Origin: Rhodoblastus sp963804045
GTDB lineage: Bacteria; Pseudomonadota; Alphaproteobacteria; Rhizobiales; Beijerinckiaceae
DNA: 64,000 nucleotides
Direction of reading: 5' to 3'
Assembly: GCA_963804045.1 (NCBI GenBank)
Contig: CAWDOR010000031.1
Coordinates: 160,992 to 224,991, forward strand
The notes under the pieces are model-generated. The model saw only the letters and a program-made list of their open reading frames with translations, was not told the DNA's origin and ran no database searches. Each line of letters opens with the position of its first letter. Positions within the stretch are counted from its first letter, which is position 1. Below are positions 28,901 through 35,720 of this stretch, in pieces. A program made the position numbers and the translations under genes.

Positions 28901-29324
28901 CGCCGCCGACATTCACCGCGCCGGAGGAGGTGATGGCTATGCCATTGGGATTGACCAGATAGACCTGGCCATTGGCGTTGATCTGGCCGGCGATGGAGGT
29001 GGGCGTGTCTCCGGTGACGCGGTTGAGAATGGCGGCGGAGGCGTTCGGCTGAGTGAAAGTGACCGAGTTCTGCGATCCGATTGAAAACGAATCCCAGTTG
29101 ACGATCGCGCGCTGCGAAGTCTGGGTGACAGTCAGGCTGTTGGCGGAGGGCGAGGAAATGCTCGCCGAACCGGAGGCGACCGCGCCGCCGCGCGGCAGCG
29201 CGCTTTGCGCCTGGGCGCGAGCGTCAAAAAGGGCTAGAGCGGCGGCCAGCGCAACCGTTCGGCGCGCCAGAGACTTGCGGGTCTGGAGCCAATCCGATGG
29301 TTTTTTTTCGGCGCGCCGGCTCAT
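19908..29324 (-). CDS. giant TpsA-like filamentous-haemagglutinin exoprotein with MBG repeats
   Basis: This 3138-aa two-partner-secretion exoprotein is probably a surface adhesin. Residues 1-40 form an export signal; a TPS secretion domain follows with ILNRVTGDTPTSIAGQI and VYLVNPNGIAI. GLUG-type (GGLVGYAAGNGMVSGSYW) and autotransporter-associated strand repeats (GTLTLSGANSYTGATTV) fill the middle. Six 82-residue MBG-like repeats start near 2380. The end has a hydrophobic hairpin (IAIAGASLMLTAGFVGWLL) and a short charged tail, unusual for a released TpsA and suggesting anchoring. It starts 8 bp after the tpsB stop and overlaps the cyclase gene by 4 bp. Confidence 0.9.
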   Translation of the reverse strand: MSRRAEKKPSDWLQTRKSLARRTVALAAALALFDARAQAQSALPRGGAVASGSASISSPSANSLTVTQTSQRAIVNWDSFSIGSQNSVTFTQPNASAAILNRVTGDTPTSIAGQINANGQVYLVNPNGIAITSSGAVNVGGGFVASTLGIADNAFNSGNLSFTGNGASAKVTNAGSIAAGSSGFVGLLGGAVANSGTISAPLGKIGLGSGEQQTLDLNGDGFLQVAIPTQTGANGQPLIDVSGKVKAAGGRVEIKAATAAQAVRDAVNISGTVSASSARRVGGLIVLDGGAGGQVTVSGKVKATSKKTRGGAVRIGGWSIGLRGALIDVSGSTGGGSATIGGGAHGAAVPGLTTAQTVSIDATSSIKADAKQSGDGGQVTIWSNALTDFRGSISAQAFGASGNGGGAEVSGGALNYQGTTNLLSAHGFAGTLRLDPYDVTISTAADSGYSNWTATASGSNINTATLQNALATANVTVATGASGAQTGNITVASPLVWTASTTLTLSAAGAIALNANIYGPYGGLTLSAGASGSAVTATGALNVGTLNLIQGAWAQNTASLPSFYAGNFAIGGNASFLRAAGGSGTSGSPYLLTDIYGVQGAATSTAYLAAAYQLANDIDASSTSSWNAGAGFAPIGLQSGTGFSGTFNGAGHAIANLYVNLPAVGNGVGMFGYTQAATIENLALLNANVTGGSSQSASGYGAGVLVGVADSGTLISGVVVTGTMTGSASASASGSNIGGIVGDLTGGSTLQNSAAAVDVTSAISSAGGAVGAIETGGAVQNVSATGAVKGAAGQFSFGGLAGYSNGAILDSYATGAVNASSASWVGGLVGNFNSSGSIVNSYAAGAVSGGSSVGGLVGYAAGNGMVSGSYWNTTTTGQDYGGVGPGATGETTANMQSQSTFSGWDFSGTWYFNASGAYAPTLRGATTILGTNSTGLNVSTSADSSFNVNTTSLQNFLGAGNVLVSTTSGPLTIANPVSWSSGANLSLASSGWLTVMSGANVTATGAGNLGLYAVSGPTAGAVMTLNAATISTSSGNLSIMAPSAGSNSAVNFNGATLDAGAGTGTVFGGSTTESGVYLAPSTNLTTSGAIGITATSQSGPGFYADTSAGIINNSGSLSITGASVSGIGVFLYSGAQSIANNGAGSLQISGLSLSPNDYGLAINSNLTTSGGVTISGTNADSSYGAYFNGSNITDSSGSLTISASSAGGNAVWVNGGTLALTNSGAGAFQLIGSSTLARGIRFNTGANLTVSGAVTLSGTSSQSDGLSFKGGNTITISSGSPTFTGVSTSYNGVYLQGATTIDNETATQVAFSGTSASGYGLKIESAANVTTAGPVLLAGASSSSYGLVNVGGNTIAALSGGLVMSGSSSSGTGVILQGTATLANGGGGLTVTGSSASTSGEGVNIQSGAVYTTSGGVAFTDMAGSLGATAVDVAGTLTASSGSLTVAPNSANNILVKSGATLSSTGSGAIALTTNGAGTITNAGTISGGASAGAITLTTTGTGAISDGAGTIAQAGPGAITLQATGSGAITADAVTYSNAAANILTISASGGAVDISNNIVSSGGALAIDVSGPNIWGSANIASGGGLATFATAGGWSLSGVISGTGGVTVSGTGLMELTGVNTYSGPTTVSSGSLEIGNAGSLGSGSYAGAISIASGATFEYNSSAAQTLSGAISGSGWFEKYNAASILTLSGANSFSGVTWIGGGTLALANSGALGGATAVTVASAATLSLSNVSATLGSGGNVTLTDGSTLSGTGTLTIPPFSGAALNIWGGVSINGGAGLTVNASSNNGYSAGVGLSSGSVLTTTGTVTLNATGTGAAGSNYAFSTNGAATLDASSGTLTVNVTPTAGDIGVNLAGPLTVGGAVTLNAASNYGGSVFNFTGSPGLTLLANANLALNVTGGSDPYAMNASGYNWVLGSGAVATLTGSKPLVWDGAWTVTGGTVNVQTPVSATGASTIADTGAMNVSGAISGSGAITLSGGAFNFSGANSYAGATTVSAGTLQAGSTTAFGSNSAVTVASGATLDLNGSSNAIGSLAGAGAVTDSSTTAATLTTGGANASTTFSGGVQNGAGTVSLTQNGTGTLTLSGANSYTGATTVAAGTLNLSGSWNVGSNTATTSVAAGATLSGAGTITATTLSDSGVGTVSLTGANAVGALASSGTVGPFAFNNAQSLSIGSVSSSGALTVTTTPGSGANLTLAGGAVLSSSSANTAITLAADNAFINNAGASALSTPSGRWLVFSSAPGGDAFNNLNSGNVAIWATTYASSGGAVGQSGNRYVFATQPVLTFASTSDSKTYGADDTTTIAGDYSVAGYQPGVAGAFLGDSAASAYSGAPSVTSAGSTATAVVSGSPYMIAISQGGLSAANGYAFAFASSGTLAVNPAGVIVTALGGSSTYGASPSNPGLSATGLQNGESVSALTGLSNSFGVTNATNAGTYALNLAGALTNPNYVVSSAVAGSWTVNPAGVIVTALGGSSTYGASPSNPGLSATGLQNGESVSALTGLSNSFGVTSATNAGTYALNVAGALTNPNYVVSSAVAGSWTVNPAGVIVTALGGSSTYGASPSNPGLSATGLQNGESVSALTGLSNSFGVTSATNAGTYALNVAGALTNPNYVVSSAVAGSWTVNPAGVIVTALGGSSTYGASPSNPGLSATGLQNGESVSALTGLSNSFGVTSATNAGTYALNVAGALTNPNYVVSSAVAGNWTVNPAGVIVTALGGSSTYGASPSNPGLSATGLQNGESVSVLTGLSNSFGVTSATNAGTYALNVAGALTNPNYVVSSAVAGSWTVNPAGVIVAALGGSSTYGASPSNPGLSATGLQNGESVSVLTGLGNSFGVSARTRVGDYIMNVVGGLTNGNYTVTSVRSSNWMVIPLRGPQSDELSPSNAGLAVKAPSINGGSAAVNGIDDPSSNINVSAAGSVGLLSSVSSSRSGAGSPSAAPPAGASREKNIGGGAGLPATAPASALIGVAPTAPHLADALTNLAATAAKPSCADESGGGIGGDANPSIPGASSDLQTRGCRSAAQASSRIDRALSTFDREAMVSAIAREFAEARRSAKAPRATLNIAIAGASLMLTAGFVGWLLRGGALLSALLSSMPLWRGFDPLTIMMPAKRPDEDADQPPSDVDRIFDGVRS
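20700..22185 (-). repeat. six tandem 246-bp repeats encoding MBG-like domains
   Basis: The segment GCGGGGTTCACGG recurs at 20941, 21187, 21433, 21679, 21925 and 22171, exactly 246 bp apart. Inner units differ at only a few bases. Each encodes 82 residues running from NPAGVIVTALGGSSTYGASP to NPNYVVSSAVAG. The unit nearest the C-terminus has diverged. The near identity implies recent amplification or gene conversion. Confidence 0.95.
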
Positions 29325-29332
29325 GGATCTCC

Positions 29333-31072
29333 TCAGTAATGCAACGCGGCGGACAGATTGACCCGCGAGGAGGCGCGCCGGCTCGGCTCATTGGCGTAAA
29401 GACGGCCGATTTCCAGCCCAAGCGTTCCGCCGATCAGGCTGTCTGGCGCATCCCAGGCCATATGCGCGCCCAGGCCAAAGGCGCCAGCCGTGACCTCCGC
29501 CTGCTCGACCGCGGTCGGCCGATAGAGGAACCCCCAGCCCTGGCCGCCGAAAACATAGGGAGAGGCGGTCATGGCGAGAAAATCGGTCTTGATCCGATAG
29601 GGCATGGTCAGTTCCTCTCGAACCGTCGCGCCCGCATCGACATTGAAGGCGCCATTCGCCGCCGCTGAAAGCCCCTCGGCGCCATCGAGCGCGAATTGCT
29701 CGGGCAGGAACAAAGCTTTGCCGCAGGAAGCTTGCGCCCGACCGATGAGGTCGAGGCGCAAATCGCCGTAGATCGCTTGGTTTAAATGGACGTCGCCGGA
29801 AATTTTCGAAAAGTTCGGCGCCGCGCCCTGGCGCGAGAGCGGAATATTGGAGGCGGCGGCTTCGGCGGCGTCGCGACCGCCCAGGCCTTGGGAAACTTGC
29901 GCATTAGCCTGGAATGGCGATCCCCAGGGCGACAGCTTTTGCCAAGCGGCGGAAAGACGCGCCGCGCCATAGGAGTTGCGATTGATGTCGGTCAGCAAAG
30001 CCGGGGCGCGGAGGCTTTGGTCGACATATTCCAGCGCGCCTGCGAATGTCAGGCTTTCATTGCGTTCGCGGACCGCCGGAAAACTGGATCGTAATGCAAA
30101 ACGTTCGAAATCGCCGGTTGTGGCCGGTGTGTTCGGCGCCGGCGCCGGGCGTGTGTAGGAGTTCGTATACTCTGGATTGATGGTCCAGCCGTCGGCGCCC
30201 AAGGGCAGGACGAAGCCGCCGCCAATCATGCGCAAGGGCGATAGCGGAAGGCCGTAGTCCGCGAGGGCCAGGCCCGAGCTTGCGGTCACATAGATCTGTT
30301 CGCCTTGACCGAGCAGCGAATTTTCCGACAGCGAAAGATTGCTCTGCCAGCGACCGAGCGAATCCGGCAATTTATTGTCGGCGCCGATCGTGACGCTGAG
30401 CGGGCGCGCCTCGCCTTCGAGGATCAACAGCGCGCCGCCCGCTTGCGCGCCGCGCGCCAGAGCGCTTTTCAAACGCAGGCCAGGAAGATCGCTGGCGAGA
30501 AGAACCGCGCGTTCGATCTCCGCGAGTTTTATGGCGCGGCGCCCAATCAGGCCGCGCATCCGTTCGCTGACCGCGTCGCGCAGATTTTCGCTCACCGCCG
30601 TGACGTCGACTCTCTCGATAAAACCGTCGACCGCCACGATCTTGACGTCGCCGCCGTCCTTCAGTTTTTGCGGCGGCACGACAACCCGGACCAGGACGTA
30701 ACCGGCGCGGGCGTAAATCTGTTCCAGATCGCGGGCCAACCGATAAATTTGCGCGATCGAAACCCTGTTTCCCTGCAGGCTCCGCGCCAAAGCCGCTGTT
30801 TCCTCCTCCAGGTCCGGCAAGCCGCCAATAATCTGGATATGTGCGAGGCGGAAGATCAGTTTTTCGGCATTCGCCGGGGCGGCGGCCTCCGATGTGCTGG
30901 AAAACGCGGCGTTGGCCGCCGGCGTCATGGCGGCGGGAACGAGGCTTCTTGGCGTCACCTGGCTTGGCGCGACTGCCTGGGCCAGGGACGGCGCGGCGAG
31001 CAGACAAGTCAGCGCGATCAACTCCACGCACTGCGCGGCCCGGCTGGCGCCTCGATTTGAGCCCTCGACCAA
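29333..31072 (-). CDS. TpsB outer-membrane transporter (ShlB/FhaC/HecB family)
   Basis: This Omp85-superfamily transporter would export the neighbouring TpsA. A signal peptide (ELIALTCLLAAPSLAQA) is followed by a POTRA domain (residues about 75-155, ending VKIVAVDGFIERVDV) and a beta-barrel to the C-terminal aromatic residue (NLSAALHY). No ATG fits; TTG 31072 with AGAGG 8 nt upstream is my choice, giving 579 aa. The open frame continues upstream to 31675, but that part encodes an etfA fragment and is not part of this protein. The tpsA start follows 8 bp after its stop. Confidence 0.85.
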   Translation of the reverse strand: MVEGSNRGASRAAQCVELIALTCLLAAPSLAQAVAPSQVTPRSLVPAAMTPAANAAFSSTSEAAAPANAEKLIFRLAHIQIIGGLPDLEEETAALARSLQGNRVSIAQIYRLARDLEQIYARAGYVLVRVVVPPQKLKDGGDVKIVAVDGFIERVDVTAVSENLRDAVSERMRGLIGRRAIKLAEIERAVLLASDLPGLRLKSALARGAQAGGALLILEGEARPLSVTIGADNKLPDSLGRWQSNLSLSENSLLGQGEQIYVTASSGLALADYGLPLSPLRMIGGGFVLPLGADGWTINPEYTNSYTRPAPAPNTPATTGDFERFALRSSFPAVRERNESLTFAGALEYVDQSLRAPALLTDINRNSYGAARLSAAWQKLSPWGSPFQANAQVSQGLGGRDAAEAAASNIPLSRQGAAPNFSKISGDVHLNQAIYGDLRLDLIGRAQASCGKALFLPEQFALDGAEGLSAAANGAFNVDAGATVREELTMPYRIKTDFLAMTASPYVFGGQGWGFLYRPTAVEQAEVTAGAFGLGAHMAWDAPDSLIGGTLGLEIGRLYANEPSRRASSRVNLSAALHY

Positions 31073-31277
31073 TGCGGAAACCTCTGAGTGCGAACAAAAT
31101 ACAACTTGAGATTGTGTATTCAGCTTATGCAACCATATGGTTAACGGCTGGTAAGCACCCGGGGCAAGGAGGCGCCAGAAGCGGAAATCAACAGTGCAAG
31201 GCGAAGCTCGCCCGCCGATCGGATGTCGCGATGAAAACGCTACGGCGCCGGCAAGACGCAGTTTCGGCGAGACGGGA

Positions 31278-31587
31278 TTTGCCGGCCTGGCCCACCCGCC
31301 AGTCGTTGGGCGCATGGCTCGCGTCAACGGCGGCGCGCGACGCCCCCATGGCCGCGCCCAGCTTGTCGGCGACCGGCTCGACATAGGTCTTGAAATTCTC
31401 CGAGTTCGGCATGGCGCGGCCCCGAAAACGATGATCCTGGCCGAGGTCGGCTCCGGACGGTCGGAAACCGCCAGCGCCTCGCTCTTGAAGGCGGAAACGC
31501 CCGTCTCCGCCGGGGCCGCGACCGCCTCGATGGCCGCCGAACCGCCTTCACCCGTCGCGGCGAAGGTCGAAGTGCGCATCTTTTGGC
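31278..31587 (-). pseudogene. fragment of electron transfer flavoprotein alpha subunit (etfA)
   Basis: Two minus-strand frames together spell an internal piece of EtfA. One frame (31587 to about 31420) reads MRTSTFAA, GSAAIEAVAAPAETGVSAF, SDRPEPTSARIIV; the other (31412 to 31278) continues NFKTYVEPVADKLGAAMGAS, RAAVDASHAPNDWRVGQAGK. Intact EtfA has these in the same order in one frame. Both ends of the protein, including most of the FAD domain, are absent. It is a truncated, frameshifted relic upstream of tpsB and inflates the apparent tpsB reading frame. Confidence 0.8.
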
Positions 31588-31696
31588 GTCTTTCGGCCGG
31601 TCCGCGCCCAGGGCGCGCCATCTGGCGGGCGCTCGGCTTGCGGGCGCTCTTGTGAGGCGCGGCCAAAGACGCCAAAAAATTGATAGCGTTAAAATA

Positions 31697-31714
31697 ATTA
31701 GTCTGCTATCTAAT
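31697..31714. promoter_or_regulatory. palindrome upstream of the MarR gene, candidate operator
   Basis: ATTAG and CTAAT are separated by 8 bp, 16 bp before the ATG of the MarR-type gene, in an AT-rich stretch. A second pair, GATAGC (31682-31687) and GCTATC (31705-31710), overlaps it. MarR-family regulators commonly bind such palindromes in their own promoters. Confidence 0.45.
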
Positions 31715-31730
31715 GCTCGTCGAGGGAGAT

Positions 31731-32200
31731 ATGGCGATGGATGCGAATTCGGGTCTGGTCCGTGCGGAATTTGGCGTTCGCCTGGCTCGAGTCGGGACCG
31801 CTTGGCGCAGAGAATCGATGTCGAATTCAAACAGCGAGGCGGATTGACCGCGGCGAAATGGCGACCGCTCTACATCCTGGGGCGCCTGGGAGATGGCGTC
31901 CGCCAAAAGGATCTCGCCCATGCGCTTTCTATCGAGGGGCCGTCGCTCGTGCGCCTCCTCGACGACCTTGAAACGCACGGATTGATCGCTCGACGTCCCG
32001 ATTCGGTCGATCGGCGCGCCAAAACCATTCATCTCACCGCAGAAGGCCATGACGTCTATCGTCGCCTCAAGGAAATTTCGGTTGAATTTGCGGCCCGCTA
32101 TCTGGCGGGGATTTTCGAACAGGAGTTCGCGGTCTGCATCGGAGTTCTCGATCGGATCGAGGCCCTTCTCAACCAAACGGCTGAAGTGGAGGCCGCTTGA
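31731..32200 (+). pseudogene. MarR-family regulator, apparent frameshift
   Basis: A good ribosome site (GAGGGAG) precedes ATG 31731, whose frame reads EFGVRLARVGTAWRR, the first helix of MarR proteins, and then stops at 31848. The rest of the regulator (IDVEFKQRGGLTAAKW, RPLYILGRLGDGVRQKDLA, winged-helix LDDLETHGLIARRPDSVDRR) is in another frame from about 31808 to TGA 32200. One missing base near 31808 would restore a protein of about 156 aa. An alternative start inside the second frame would lack the dimerisation helix. Its stop overlaps the TTG of the efflux gene (TTGA), so it probably controls that operon. Confidence 0.7.
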
Positions 32201-34269
32201 TAGTCGATGCGGCGATTCAGGCCAAGCCGTCGCGCCCGCGAAACCGGGTCGCCGACGCCAGGCGCGGCGTTTTGCGCGCTGTCCTGAAGATCGACGCGCG
32301 CGTCCGTTCCTTGCCGGCGGGCGCAATCTATTTCGCGCTCACCACGACATTTGCGGCTCTCCTCGCCTTGTTCGCGGCCTTCTGGCTGGAGCTCGACAGT
32401 CCCTCCTCGGCAATGGTGTCCGTTCTGATTGTCGCCGCCCCCGTGCGCGGCATGGTTTTGTCGAAGAGTCTTTATCGTATTCTCGGGACGTTCGTCGGCG
32501 CCTTCGTGGCGCTCGTCCTCGTCGATCTGTGCGGACAGAATTCGGAAATATTCATCCCCGCGTTGGCGCTCTGGGTGGGACTGTGCACAGCGGTCGCCAC
32601 ATTGCTGCGGAATTTTCGCGCCTATGCGGCGGTTCTCGCCGGTTATACCGCGCCTCTGATCGGCCTGTCCGCAATCCAGGCGCCGGAACACGCCTGGGAC
32701 ATCACCATAGCGCGCGTCGCCGTCGTCATCGTCGGGATCGTATGCGCTGGCGTCGTCACCAGCATGTTTTTGCCCGGCGGCGCGCGGCGCGACCTGGGGC
32801 CGAGGGTTCGCGGCGCAATCCTGCTGACGCTTGGCCTGGCGCATGACGCTCTGAGCAGCGGCGCCGAAGCCATTCCGGAGCGCCGTTACCTCGACGCCAC
32901 GGGCCGCGTTCTGGGCCTGGACAGTCTGATCGAATTCGCGGCGACGGAGTCGCCGCGCGTCGCGCGCCAGGCCGATGCGTTGCGGAGCGCCATTGCGGCG
33001 TTGATCGCGGCGATCACCGCGATTCGCGCCATCGCCGATTTGCCCCCCAATCGCCTGCCTCAGGATCCGGAGCTGGTCGCCGATTTGCGAGGGGCTCTGG
33101 ACCGCGTTTCGGCGCGCGCCAGCGCAGGAACCGCGCCGCTCGCCGAGGCCTTCGTCGACATGCGCGCAAGACTGGCGCTGGCGGCCGATCGCGTCGAACA
33201 GGGACCGCCGCCGTCGCTGGAGGCGCTTCAACTCCTTGACAATCTCGACGAACTGATCGCGCAGATCGAAGCGGTGCGGCTCGATCTTGAAGCTTTCGTC
33301 ACCGATCGGCCCGCGCGAACGGTCGTGGCGATCGGCTACCCCATCGACGCCAGAGCCGCCTTGCGCAACGGATTCCGCGCTTTTCTCGGCGTGGTCGCCG
33401 CGGGCGCCTTCTGCTATTTCACGGGCTGGAGCGACGGCGCCCAGATGCCGCTGGCGGTCGCCGTCATCTGCAGTTTGCTCGCGCTTCTCCCCAATCCGGC
33501 TCAGGCTAGCGTCGCCTTCGCCATCGGCGTCGCCGCCGCCGACGTCGCGGCGATTTTCTGTCAGTTTTTCCTGCTCAGCCGTGTCGACGGCTTTCCTCTT
33601 CTCGCCATGTGCGTGGCGCCTTTCCTGATCGCCGGACTCCTGGCCACGGCGAGCCCCCGCCTGGCCGGCGCAGCCGGCGGATTCAGGATCTTTTTCGTGG
33701 TCGCGCTTTCGCCGACCAATCCGATGACGTTCAATGCCGCCGCGACCATAAACAATGCGCTGGTCGCCATGGTCGGCGCCATTTTCGCGGCCTATGTCTA
33801 TCGTGCGGTCCTGCCCTCCAACTTGCGCGCGGAAATTTCGCGACTGATGCGCTCAATCAGCCGCGACGTCAGCGGTACGCGAAATCGCTCCGCCAATGAT
33901 CGCGCCATGGTCGAGAGCCGCATCTATCATCGCCTCATTCAGCTTGCGACGCGTCTCGACTTCAGCGCGCCGGAAGGCCAGGCGCTACTTGCCAAGGCCT
34001 ATTCCGAGTCACGGATCGCCCTGGCGTTCCAACGCGCCCGCGCCGCGCTGGCGACCGCCGGCGTGGACGAGAGCGCCAGCGCACTGCTCGAAAGGTCGGT
34101 CGGCGGCCATCCCGACGCATTCGCCTTGCGTCAGACCGCGCAAGCGCTCGCCGCCCAGTGTCGGGAGGCAGAGCCCAAGGCGCGCCACGCCTTGATTCGC
34201 GCGGCGGCGGCCTTGGCCGAAGCCTCGACATTGATGACGCCGTCCGCCCCCCTTGTTCCTGTCGCCTGA
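32197..34269 (+). CDS. FUSC-family aromatic-acid efflux permease, AaeB-like
   Basis: This 690-aa inner-membrane protein has two blocks of about five to six helices (residues 45-190 and 385-530), each followed by a soluble region, as in FUSC/AaeB proteins that export p-hydroxybenzoate and similar acids together with an HlyD-type partner. It starts at TTG 32197, overlapping the MarR stop by 4 bp. A DUF1656 gene and an HlyD-family gene follow, giving the complete AaeB-AaeX-AaeA set in a different order from E. coli. The substrate is inferred from the family. Confidence 0.85.
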   Translation: MIVDAAIQAKPSRPRNRVADARRGVLRAVLKIDARVRSLPAGAIYFALTTTFAALLALFAAFWLELDSPSSAMVSVLIVAAPVRGMVLSKSLYRILGTFVGAFVALVLVDLCGQNSEIFIPALALWVGLCTAVATLLRNFRAYAAVLAGYTAPLIGLSAIQAPEHAWDITIARVAVVIVGIVCAGVVTSMFLPGGARRDLGPRVRGAILLTLGLAHDALSSGAEAIPERRYLDATGRVLGLDSLIEFAATESPRVARQADALRSAIAALIAAITAIRAIADLPPNRLPQDPELVADLRGALDRVSARASAGTAPLAEAFVDMRARLALAADRVEQGPPPSLEALQLLDNLDELIAQIEAVRLDLEAFVTDRPARTVVAIGYPIDARAALRNGFRAFLGVVAAGAFCYFTGWSDGAQMPLAVAVICSLLALLPNPAQASVAFAIGVAAADVAAIFCQFFLLSRVDGFPLLAMCVAPFLIAGLLATASPRLAGAAGGFRIFFVVALSPTNPMTFNAAATINNALVAMVGAIFAAYVYRAVLPSNLRAEISRLMRSISRDVSGTRNRSANDRAMVESRIYHRLIQLATRLDFSAPEGQALLAKAYSESRIALAFQRARAALATAGVDESASALLERSVGGHPDAFALRQTAQALAAQCREAEPKARHALIRAAAALAEASTLMTPSAPLVPVA

Positions 34270-34279
34270 GGTTTCCGCC

Positions 34280-34474
34280 ATGCCCAAGGATGTCAACATC
34301 GACGGTGTTTTCTTCACGCCGCTCGTCGCCTGCTACCTCGCCGCATTCGTCATCTTCCTCGTCGCTCGTTGGCTGATCGTGCGCACCAGTCTCGAACGGG
34401 CGTTCTGGCGGCCGGAACTCGCGGAGACCGGCATGTTCATGGTCATTCTCGCGATTGTCGCCCGCACACTCTGA
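34280..34474 (+). CDS. DUF1656 small membrane protein, AaeX-like
   Basis: This 64-aa protein has two hydrophobic helices (FTPLVACYLAAFVIFLVARW and MFMVILAIVARTL) and the conserved start DVNIDGVFFTPL of DUF1656. Such proteins sit between the permease and the membrane-fusion protein in aae-type efflux operons. ATG 34280 lies 10 nt after the permease stop with a GAGG ribosome site. Its exact role is unknown. Confidence 0.85.
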   Translation: MPKDVNIDGVFFTPLVACYLAAFVIFLVARWLIVRTSLERAFWRPELAETGMFMVILAIVARTL

Positions 34475-34539
34475 CGCCGTCTTCGATTCTCGATCTCGAA
34501 ACGGCCATGGACTGCGGCGCCAAAAATTGGAGAAGGTTT

Positions 34540-35463
34540 ATGCGTAACTCGATCAAATCAGTCCTGCGCGTCGGCGCCACATTCGCTTTGCTGGCCGCTG
34601 GCGGCGTCGCGGGATTCGACCTCTGGCGTTTCTATACGGAAGAGCCCTGGACCCGCGACGGTCGCGTGCGGGCGGAAATCGTCTCCGTCGCGCCGGAAAT
34701 TTCCGGGCGGATCGTCGATCTGAAAATCGCGGACAATGCCTTGGTTCGCAAGGGCGACATCCTCTACGCCATAGATCAGACCGATTATCGCCTGAATGTC
34801 GCAATCGCCGAGAAGCAACTCGAAACCCGCGGTCATGATCTTTCCGTCAAGGTTTCGGATGACGACAGGCGGAAAAAGCTGTCGAACGACACTGTTTCCG
34901 AGGCTGAGCGCGAACGCTATCGCGCCGCCGCCGCCATGGCGCGCGCCGCGCAAGCGGAAGCCGCCGTTCAGCTCGAAAAGGCCAGGATCGATCTTGAACG
35001 AACTGTCGTGCGCGCGCCCGTCAACGGCTTCATCACCAACCTTCGCGTGCGCGTTGGCGATTACGCCGCCAAAGGCGTCGCCAATATCGCCATTGTCGAC
35101 AGCGATTCCTTTTGGATCGCCGGATATTTCGAAGAAACCAAGCTGGCTTCGATTCATGTGGGCGATCGCGCCCATGCGGCCTTGATGGGCTATGACAAGC
35201 CCGTGATCGGCCATGTCGAAAGCATCAGCCGCGGCGTCGCCGACCAGAATGGCGCGGCCGACGGCAAGGGCCTGGCCAATGTCAATCCGGTCTTCTCCTG
35301 GGTGCAACTCGCGCAGCGTATTCCGGTGCGCATTCACATAGACCGGGTTCCGGAAGGCGTCGATCTCGCCGCCGGCATGACCTGCACCATCAATCTGGAT
35401 CTGGCGCGCGATAACGGTTCGCAACGCATCGGTTGGCTCCGGCGCCTAAAACCCTGGTCTTGA
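34540..35463 (+). CDS. HlyD-family membrane-fusion protein, AaeA-like
   Basis: This 307-aa periplasmic adaptor has an N-terminal membrane anchor (residues 8-28), a biotinyl-lipoyl half-motif (RVRAEIVSVAPEISGRIVDL), an alpha-helical hairpin (about 80-145), the second half-motif (RAPVNGFITNLRVRVGDYA) and a beta-barrel domain (FWIAGYFEETKLASI). It would link the FUSC permease to an outer-membrane channel, which is not encoded nearby. GGAGAAGG precedes ATG 34540; the longer upstream frame overlaps the DUF1656 gene and is not credible. Confidence 0.88.
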   Translation: MRNSIKSVLRVGATFALLAAGGVAGFDLWRFYTEEPWTRDGRVRAEIVSVAPEISGRIVDLKIADNALVRKGDILYAIDQTDYRLNVAIAEKQLETRGHDLSVKVSDDDRRKKLSNDTVSEAERERYRAAAAMARAAQAEAAVQLEKARIDLERTVVRAPVNGFITNLRVRVGDYAAKGVANIAIVDSDSFWIAGYFEETKLASIHVGDRAHAALMGYDKPVIGHVESISRGVADQNGAADGKGLANVNPVFSWVQLAQRIPVRIHIDRVPEGVDLAAGMTCTINLDLARDNGSQRIGWLRRLKPWS

Positions 35464-35501
35464 AAACATTGACGCCCGGCGCGAAATGGGGAGGCGTGCA
35501 C

Positions 35502-35720
35502 TTGGCCGACAGAGATTCGAAGATTGAGACTTCCGCGCCGCCGGATGCGATCCTGAATGCTCGGACGCTTGCGGAAATCGTCAGCGCGCGGGTTGCGCTG
35601 ACTCCCGACCGGGTCGCCTACCGCCGGCATGACCGTGCGGGACGCTGGGCGGACTGGAGCTGGCTGCGCGTCGGCGAGGAATTCTTGCGCTGGCGGAACG
35701 CGCTCGCCGCCGAGTGGTGA
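35502..35720 (+). pseudogene. N-terminal stub of an AMP-forming acyl-CoA synthetase
   Basis: From TTG 35502 (GGAGG 7 nt upstream) the frame encodes ARTLAEIVSARVALTPDRVA, YRRHDRAGRWADWSWLRVGEEF and LRWRNALAAEW, then stops. This is the usual beginning of long-chain acyl-CoA synthetases, where about 550 residues with the AMP-binding motif should follow; none is found downstream. The break is near 35715. Resemblance over such a short piece makes the family call moderate. It follows the efflux operon by 38 nt. Confidence 0.5.

Noticed and set aside
31583..32200. 205-codon frame as the complete MarR protein
   Set aside because: Its first 70 residues have no family likeness, whereas the true first helix lies in the frame of ATG 31731.
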